Assembly: GCA_050084985.1 (NCBI GenBank)
Contig: JBITNC010000002.1
Span: 36,394,001 to 36,458,000, forward strand
DNA length: 64,000 nt
Source: Nageia nagi
Lineage: Eukaryota; Pinophyta
Reading direction: 5' to 3'
Shown here in pieces: positions 57,011 through 64,000 of the stretch (its first letter is position 1; every line of letters begins with the position of its first letter). The translations under genes were made by a program, and so were the position numbers. The notes beneath the pieces were generated by a model that saw only the letters and a list, made by a program, of their open reading frames with translations, had not been told where the DNA came from and made no database searches.

Positions 57011-58997
57011 GAAGTACTCATTTGTTGAGGTTTTAATATGTTTTTCGACCCCATGTTAAATGATGGTACTTGTTTTATATCTTCATCTTATTGTCTAATA
57101 GGTTTGGGAAGAAGGGTCCCTCACAACTTACATGTTACATTCCTTGCATTTTGTTGGATAGTTTTTGTTATTTCGGTAGTTTTAAGAATATTTGCCAAGT
57201 TAATGTATCCAATAGTTTTCTAAATGTTGATTATGACATAAGAATCTAGATTTAGTAATCAAGATTCAAATATTTTAAATACTTTTTTGAAATAATTTTT
57301 TAGGAATTTATTTTATGGGATTTCATTTTTTTAACATATAAATGATATTAACTTCGTAAATATGATTGCATGTAGAATCACAAAGCTTATGTGCATGCAA
57401 GAATCATGAAAGTAATGTTTGCATAGGATCACGGGAATGTATTTGAATGCTGAGGATCATGAATAGAATGTATTTGAATATGTTACAAAAAAAAAATGGA
57501 CCCCACCAATGCTAGCGAGAAGGTGCGCAGAATGTTTGACAATGTTAGTTACAAAAGGGGATCGTTATGGTCCTTAGTAAGACAACCCTTAATTTGATGT
57601 TTTTTTTAATGTCTCCATTTTTATGGTGTTTTCCCCATTTTGCCATTGTAAAATGGGAATATTTAGTTAGGAGTGTTTTTACTTAATTTGAGTAATTTAG
57701 TGGATATTTAGCCCTTTTATTGTAAGTTCCACTTGGAGATTAATTAATTACTCTAATTATGGGACGTTGGGATCTATTTTAGTATGTTAGGTGTTATTTT
57801 ATATTTAATTATGTCAATTATGATGTATTGATGATACCAAGGCAATTATTAATTGTAAATGAAAATATTAGTCACCATTTATGGAATGTTGCATACGATG
57901 AAGCCTTGATAAATGTAATTTGGCATTTAACTGCTCCCTTTTCAAGATAAAGCATGAACCAAGGTGATTTCACCTATCTTCAGAAACCAATAAGACATCC
58001 CAACTTGGATGTGGTACACTTAGAGGATTGAACCTTTGAACCTTTATTTGGCATCCCAAGGCACCATGGAAGATCCCAAGGCTTAACATCACACTAGGAG
58101 GCTTTAATGATGATTTTATGGATCCCAATGCGCATGGGAATCCCCCTACATGAGGCATTGCAATTAAGAACCCTTAGATGTGACAACATCCACCCCAAGA
58201 CTCCTCATCTTAGACATTGGCTATGTGAGCACATAGATCACCCTTGTACATCGTTCGATCAACCCTAACGCTTGATTGGAAATTGAGCTACCTTTTCCTA
58301 TATAAGGAGAACTTTTGAAAGATAAACACATGCAATTATTATTATTCTTCATCTTTCTTGGTTGGAGCACTACTCTTCCAAATTCCATTCTTCAAAATGA
58401 GGTACACGTAGCGAGGTGCAATACAAGACTTACATGGGCACAAACTTGGGTGTTGGCACAATCCCAGTTGACAACTAGCTATATGAGGGGTGTTGGCATT
58501 ATCCTCTTATTATTAGAATACTACTAGTGAATCTTTGAGATTCCACCACAACTGGTGGAGGAGGAAGCCCTGGTGCAAGCCTTACCACACTACAGATCTA
58601 AGCCCTTATGCATCAGTCTTCATAGCATTAATATTATAATTGAGGTTCACAACATTTCTATATTTGAATACAATTACTTTATTTTATTATTTCTTGTCAA
58701 TTATCTTATATTGCTTGGATGTTGGATTTGGAAGTGCATTTTGAGTTATTTAATTATGATCTAGCTTCCTTAGCACCTACGTTGGGTATTTAGGCACATT
58801 TGATTGTTAATTACTAAGTTTTGCTAATAATAACTAGATGTTAGGATTATTGCATAATTTGAGTATTATTGGTGAGATATGGAGCTTTGGAGACCAACGT
58901 CCCTCTCCTAGGGCATGTTTGATGATTTTAATTATTATTTTGATTCTGAACTTGAGGGATTCATATGAAATCCCAATGAGCCCATTTAGGCTCATCA
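57011..58997 (+). repeat. Putative 5' LTR of an unclassified LTR retrotransposon
   Basis: Defined from its right end: GGCTCATCA at 58989-58997 is followed by a primer-binding-site match at 59001. A TATA-like TATATAAGG lies at 58299-58307. No ORF of note. The left limit is not determined; the LTR may start anywhere from about 57480 to 57550, and the part next to 57010 is ERH upstream sequence. The other LTR is not in the window. Confidence 0.5.
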
Positions 58998-59000
58998 CAG

Positions 59001-59013
59001 TGGTATCAAAGCC
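59001..59013 (+). promoter_or_regulatory. Primer binding site-like sequence
   Basis: TGGTATCAAAGCC, one base different from the initiator-Met tRNA complement (TGGTATCAGAGCC), immediately after an LTR-like end. Indicates a plus-strand LTR element. Confidence 0.7.
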
Positions 59014-60741
59014 TTGATTCTGCTACCTTATGAAATCAAGGGAATTTGAGAAGATTATTTGGAGTTGATATTGAAGAATTATTGGTAGAGCTAAGATCTT
59101 ATTGTCCTACTAGAAGATCTTCAAAGACTAAAGGAGTTTGGAGGAGCTAAGTCTTATCATCCTATTGGAAGATTTTAACATCACGACAACATCTCATCAC
59201 AGTGGTATTATTTAGAAATTTCATAATGGTATCAAATGAGAGTTTGAGGATTACAATGTAGTGGTACCAAAAGGACATTATGGCATCCAGATCTAATTAA
59301 GAGCTTGATTTTGAACATCAAAACTTCAATTATGACCTCTTGTTAGGCAACATTAGAGTTTTGAGCTTCAAATTTTGATTGTTGGCCTCCTAGTAGACAA
59401 CATTGGGATTTAAGGTGTCAAGTTTGCAAATATGATGATCTGAAGGTAAAAGTTGGGGTCTAGGCCACTAGATCTCATTCTTGAAGTTGAAAGTTTGATT
59501 TTCTTCAAAAAATTGCAAGATTTCAAGATTTTCAAAAAGCTATGAGGTATTATGGGGCTAAAGGAGATTTAGGAGAAATTAATTTTTGCCAAGGCCCTAG
59601 GAAAAAATCATTTGAAGAAGAATTTTCTATGGTTCATTAAGGAGATATGGTATTTTAAAGAAATTAAATTTGAAAATTGCAGCTACTAGAGGAAGATGTT
59701 GAGAAATTTTTGAGGATTTCAAAAAATACTAAGCCATCAACTAAATCATTACACACTTGAAGATATAATTTTGGCTTGAGATCTCATTAATTGGTCCCCT
59801 AGAGGAAAACATGGGAGATTGTGCATCCAAATTGCAAATCATGGACATCTGAATCCAAATAGATGTGAAAGATTCTTGCATCCAAAACCTAGTGTTGAGA
59901 TGAGAAAGGTTGTACATGGGAACCTAGAATCTAGTTTGAGTCATTTCATCATCAAAACTTACTCTTGGATTAAGGTTATTTCATAATTCGATGTTCTATT
60001 TTCTAGGTTTGAGAAAATTTCAAAAATTATAAATTTAGTTTCTACAATTTAATTTTAATTTGCAAGAATGGAGAAGTAAGAAAAAAAAAGAAAAAAATAT
60101 TTTTTTGAAAAGAAAAATATTATTTTACTTCATTATATTTTATTTAATTTGACAAGAAAATTAAATGAAGGATAAGGAGTTTTTATTTTAAGCGTTCAAA
60201 AAATTTGAATTTTGGAGGGAAAGTAAGATGCAAATGTGAAAAGCAAAATTTGAATAATTTTGAGATGCTATAAACAAAACATTGAGGCATGAGAAGAACA
60301 CAACATTTTTGAGAAGCAAAGTTCAAAATAGGATATTAGGAGGAATTTTTTGGGCATCTAAGAGTTTTGTAAGCAATTATTGGGTATTAAGGAGGTTTAT
60401 AAATATTTTTAAGCACCTTTAAGGAGTTTGTTGGTACCTAGAGGAAAATTTAGCATCAAAAGGTCATTCGTTGGGACTTGAAGGCAAACTACCAAGCTTG
60501 GATAGCTTCATTGAGATTTTGGAGGTTCTTTATCATCATTTCACCTTATGAGGAGAATTCATCCACTTTGGGAAGTCTAGTTTGAGATTGCTCAAGGATA
60601 CCATGACATCTTTAGGATTGAGTAGAGATGAAGCATTTATCCAAAGTATCCTAGTAAATTATCGAGTTTGTTATTGTTGCAAGGAGATTGGAAGCCAAAC
60701 CACCATTGTAAGGGCTAAGACAAGGGTTTTCATATTGGAAG
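59014..60741 (+). other. Leader of the unclassified LTR element, no gene seen
   Basis: 1.7 kb without a convincing ORF. Internal near-repeats around 59310-59420 (GAGCTTCAAATTTTGATTG type words; CTAGTAGACAACATTGGG and GTTAGGCAACATTAGAG). Purine-rich. Cut at 60741 by copia-B2; GGAAG at 60737-60741 would be its target duplication. Confidence 0.5.
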
Positions 60742-61221
60742 TGAAGGAACTAACACTAACAAGATAATTTCTAAACAACCAAGATCACATGAAAGCTCTC
60801 AATTCACATCTATCACACAAAGCAATCTCACAAAGATAACATAAGATTTAAGTGGTTCCTCCAACTAGGAGTACATCCACTAACTAGATCTCTCTTTTTA
60901 ACAAATATGAACTCTTACAATCCTCCTACTCTTTTCTCCTAACCACTTTCCTATAGCATAACGTTTCTCCACAATTGGTGTGTGATCGCAAAGAGGGAGC
61001 CTTCTATTTCCTCTTTGGATCACCCTTTTATCCAATGTATAGAAGCATGACATGCACATCCTTTTATCCAAAGGGCATGCTCATGAAATGGAGTGTAGGA
61101 CAAGTTACATTATCATATTCACTTAAATACTTAAGGTATCAAATGATACCCTTAAGTATTAGTAAACTTACATAGAAGATTTAATACAATCCTTTACAAT
61201 AATGCATTATACATTCCAACA
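60742..61221 (-). repeat. copia-B2 3' LTR
   Basis: 480 bp. On the minus strand TGTTGGAATG to CCTTCA, aligned to copia-B1 LTRs. The TATA-box region appears altered (GAGGAAATAGAAGG where B1 has CCTATAAATAGAAGG). Confidence 0.9.
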
Positions 61222-62024
61222 CTCCCCCTTAATGCAATATTGGGATAGAGTAAGTAAGAGAGAAGAAGAAGAGAAAGTAAGAGATTTCTCCTCCAAATAG
61301 ATACAATAGAGATGAGAACTTTTTGCATATTTGTGAAGTAATAAAGATCTAGTTTGAGACTCACTACTTTGCCAAACATAATCATTAACCACAATCGGTT
61401 TCAATGTACATGAAGTAGTTATCCAACTGGAAGTCATGAAAGGTCTCCAAGAGCTTACATACCTGAGGTAAGTAACCTGTAATCTCAAAGGAACCTATAA
61501 TTCATAAGTAGCTCAAATAATAATATCAGTTAGATGCATCATATTCATCTCATCAATGATAGATGAATCACACAAATTCCATCATGAACTAATCAATAGT
61601 GCATTATATCATCATGAAGATGCCATGCCAAAAACTTATAGTCACCTATTGTATATAAAACATGTGTTGATTATCATTATAAAATAGAGCATGCACATAT
61701 GAGTTCCTCACATATGGATAACTGAACAGTGCCAAAAGACACAAGAGTTCCTCACACATGGATAATTGAGCAATGCTAGATTGACCAAAAATAGAGCATG
61801 CACATACGAGTTCCTCACATATGGATAACTAAATAGTGTCAAAAGACACATAAGAGTTCCTCACACATGGATAACTAAATAGTATTAAATTGGCCAATTT
61901 GTACAACAAGTTCCTCACGTAGAGCGAACTTACCACAAAGGTGTACAATAAAATCAATACTATACAACACAAAATCCTCTTAGGAGTGAAGTTGTCATCA
62001 CAAATATGAATTCAACACAAGAAT
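61222..62024 (-). repeat. copia-B2 3' UTR with tandem repeats
   Basis: 61700-61880 has four units of GAGTTCCTCACA(C/T)ATGGATAA followed by spacer. One clean hairpin AAGTTC...GAACTT lies at 61908-61931, matching the copia-A array unit. Rest without ORF. Confidence 0.75.
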
Positions 62025-63500
62025 TCAAACTTCACTCCCCCTTCAGGGCAACTTCACCAACTCGATAGCATCCTTAAGCTTACAAAACTAAGCTTTCAGG
62101 AGGGGCTTGGTGAACAAATCAATGGAGTTCAAGGTGGATGGGAAATACTCCAAGTGTATGATGCCATCAAGAACCTTCTTAATGATAAAATGGGCATGGA
62201 TTTCCACATGTTTTATTCTCTAATGGAACATAAGATTCTTAGCCAAAGAAATAGCTGACTGATTGTCTAAAGAAATGAAAGATGAGCCACCTTGCTCATA
62301 CCAAATTTCTTTCAAAATATGCCTTAGCCAAATGGCTTCTTAGGTTGCAATAGACATGGCATGATATTTAGCTTCTATGGTGAAAAGATAAATAGTAGGC
62401 TACTTCTTAGAAGCCCAAGAGATAGCACCTGAACTAATGCTAAACACATATGTAGAGTTTGACTTCTTATCATCTCTATTTCCCCTATAGTCAGAATCTA
62501 AGAATTTAGAGAGAACAAACAAGGGCAACTTGGATTACTTGAGAGCAAGATCTTTAATCCCTACAACATACCTCAAGATTTGCTTAACAGCATTGAGGTG
62601 GTCAACATATAGTTTCTACATGAATCATATCATCAAATTCACTGCAAAGGCAATATCTAGCCTAGATATAGTCAAATACAAAAGACTACCAATTAATTGC
62701 TTATAAGCTATAGCATCAGCTAACTAAGAGTTTGAGCTTAAAGAAATAGTGATTCTATGAGAGATTGGGATTGCAACATATCTACATTTCTCTATTCCAA
62801 ACTTCTACAAGATGTCTGATATATACTTAGATTGAATGAGGTAAGTACAATCCTTATATTGATACACTCGCATTCCAAAATAGTAGTGCAAGAGACCAAA
62901 CTTAATCATTTCAAACATTGCCTTAAGTTTGGATATGCACTCTTGAATGATTTTATCATTATTCCCAAAGTTCAAAAGATCATCTACATAAAGGAGAATC
63001 AAGACCATGTCTTTTCCTTGATTGAGCACATATAGGTTGGAGTTAGAAAAACACTTGGAGAATCCAAAGTCTACAAAGTACCCTAAAATATTTCTATACC
63101 AAAATCTAGGTGCTTGCTTAAGTCCATACAATGACTTCTTTAGCTTGCACACAAAGGAATCTTTACCTTCCATAATAAACCCTTTTGGTTGATTTATGAA
63201 GATTTTCACAGCTAATTCATCATTGAGAAATGCACTCTTGACGTTAAGTTGAAAAACTTTTCATCTTTGAGCTGCACAAAGAGCAAGGATAACTCTCATA
63301 GTAGGCATCTTTGCCATAGGAGCAAAGGTTTTCTCATAATCTACACTATATTTCTAAGCAAAACCTTTAGCTACTAACCTTACCTTGTATTTCTCAATAT
63401 CTCCAATTGAATTGAACTTGACCTTGTAGATCTACTTATTTTCAATCATATTCTTTTCATTGAGATAAGGAATCAAGTCCCAAGTTTTATTTTTTTATAA
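62025..63500 (-). pseudogene. copia-B2 reverse transcriptase and RNase H
   Basis: The stop TGA is at 62025-62027 (complement). RNase H is decayed (62025-62750). The best RT piece is 63209-62805 (134 codons): INQPKGFIMEGKDSFVCKLK, SLYGLKQAPRFWY, LLYVDDLL with YVDD intact, and LLHYYFGMRVYQYKDCTYL. The RT start lies near 63370-63490 (complement of the ENKW-type segment), with stops. Non-functional. Confidence 0.88.
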
Positions 63501-64000
63501 GCACCTCACACTCCACTTTCATGGCTTCCATCTAGCACTCATGCTTAGAAGCTTCCTTGAAAGTTGAAGGCTCATGCTTATTGTTAATCTTGGCAATTAA
63601 AGATTTGTTCAAGGTCATGCTCCTTATTACCCTTTGTGTTGGAGAATTTTGTTCATGAGGTGACTTGTCTACATCAATATCCAACTATCTAGGAGCAATT
63701 GAAGATTCCTTTGGATCATCAACATCCTCATTAGAAGTAGATTCTTGAAAAAATTTATTGAACTTGTAGCCTCTATGCTGATTGTCATAACCCATAAAGA
63801 TGCATTTTTTAACTCTTTTGTCCAATTTTTTTCTTTTCTTAAAATTAATGTAGGAGAATACTTCACAACCAAATACCTTAAGGTGAGAAATGTTAGGTTT
63901 TCTTTCTGATCATGCCTCAAAAAGAGTTTTACTCTGAATGAATTTTGTGGGATACCTATTAAAGATGTAAATAGTAGTGCTCACAGCTTCACCCTATAAG
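63501..64000 (-). pseudogene. copia-B2 integrase-RT linker and integrase C-terminal part
   Basis: Minus-strand pieces: MTLNKSL near 63610-63630; MTISIEATSSINFFKN and its other-frame GYDNQHRGY-like reading near 63775-63800; PNISHL-like and ASWSERKPN-type segment near 63890-63920. At the window edge is the SLVSYGVKL-type end of the integrase core. Matches 12880-13300 of copia-B1 and 25264-25700 of copia-A(-). Cut off by the window end. Confidence 0.8.

Larger units (their letters stand above)
60742..64000 (-). mobile_element. Ty1/copia element copia-B2, 3' part only (runs off the window)
   Basis: Minus-strand element with its 3' LTR at 60742-61221, polypurine-tract complement (CTCCCCCTTAATG, 61222-61234), a 3' UTR with hairpin-type repeats, RNase H, RT and part of integrase. 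Belongs to the copia-B family by its LTR start TGTTGGAATGTATAATG. The 5' part lies beyond 64000, so its other LTR and target duplication cannot be checked. Confidence 0.92.

Overview
This is a seed-plant nuclear window, AT-rich and almost entirely built of retrotransposons. Long host introns, low gene density and old nested LTR elements suggest a large genome such as a conifer; this is inference, because no sequence here fixes the species. One intact host gene is present: ERH (enhancer of rudimentary homologue), minus strand, four exons at 56844-49542.

Bases 300-45301 are a nest of five LTR retrotransposons. (1) The oldest is a minus-strand Ty3/gypsy element ('gypsy-H'), with LTR-like repeats at 300-1294 and 44390-45301 and its coding region split into pieces. 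(2) A plus-strand Tat/Ogre-like gypsy element at 2583-32912 sits inside gypsy-H's integrase, with a perfect 5-bp target duplication GTATG. (3) Inside the Tat element's reverse transcriptase/RNase H region is an old Ty1/copia element, 'copia-B1' (10249-16007). (4) Inside the Tat 3' region is a minus-strand copia, 'copia-A(-)' (22117-31303, target duplication GTATC). (5) Inside gypsy-H's gag is a young plus-strand copia of the same family, 'copia-A(+)' (35632-44059, target duplication CTATC, LTRs about 98.7% identical by eye). LTR divergence falls in the order the nesting requires.

The most unusual content is in the two copia-A copies. Their very long leaders hold unrelated cassettes at the same place. 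In copia-A(-) the cassette is a transketolase first exon with transit peptide, antisense to the element; in copia-A(+) it is a GC-rich tract I cannot identify. Both copies also carry a 3' array of about 49-bp repeats, each containing a 24-nt hairpin whose stem changes in a compensatory way, and both have the same stop codon in pol.

Bases 45302-57000 hold a possible LINE 3' end, tandem duplications, the ERH gene, a SINE-like insertion in ERH intron 2 and an internally deleted L1-type LINE (53821-55820) in intron 1, flanked by an 18-bp target duplication. Bases 57000-60741 look like the LTR and leader of another LTR element. It is interrupted by a second copia-B copy, 'copia-B2' (minus strand, 60742 to beyond the window end).

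No tRNA, rRNA, CRISPR array or bacterial-type operon was seen. Identities and family calls were read by eye; no database search was run.
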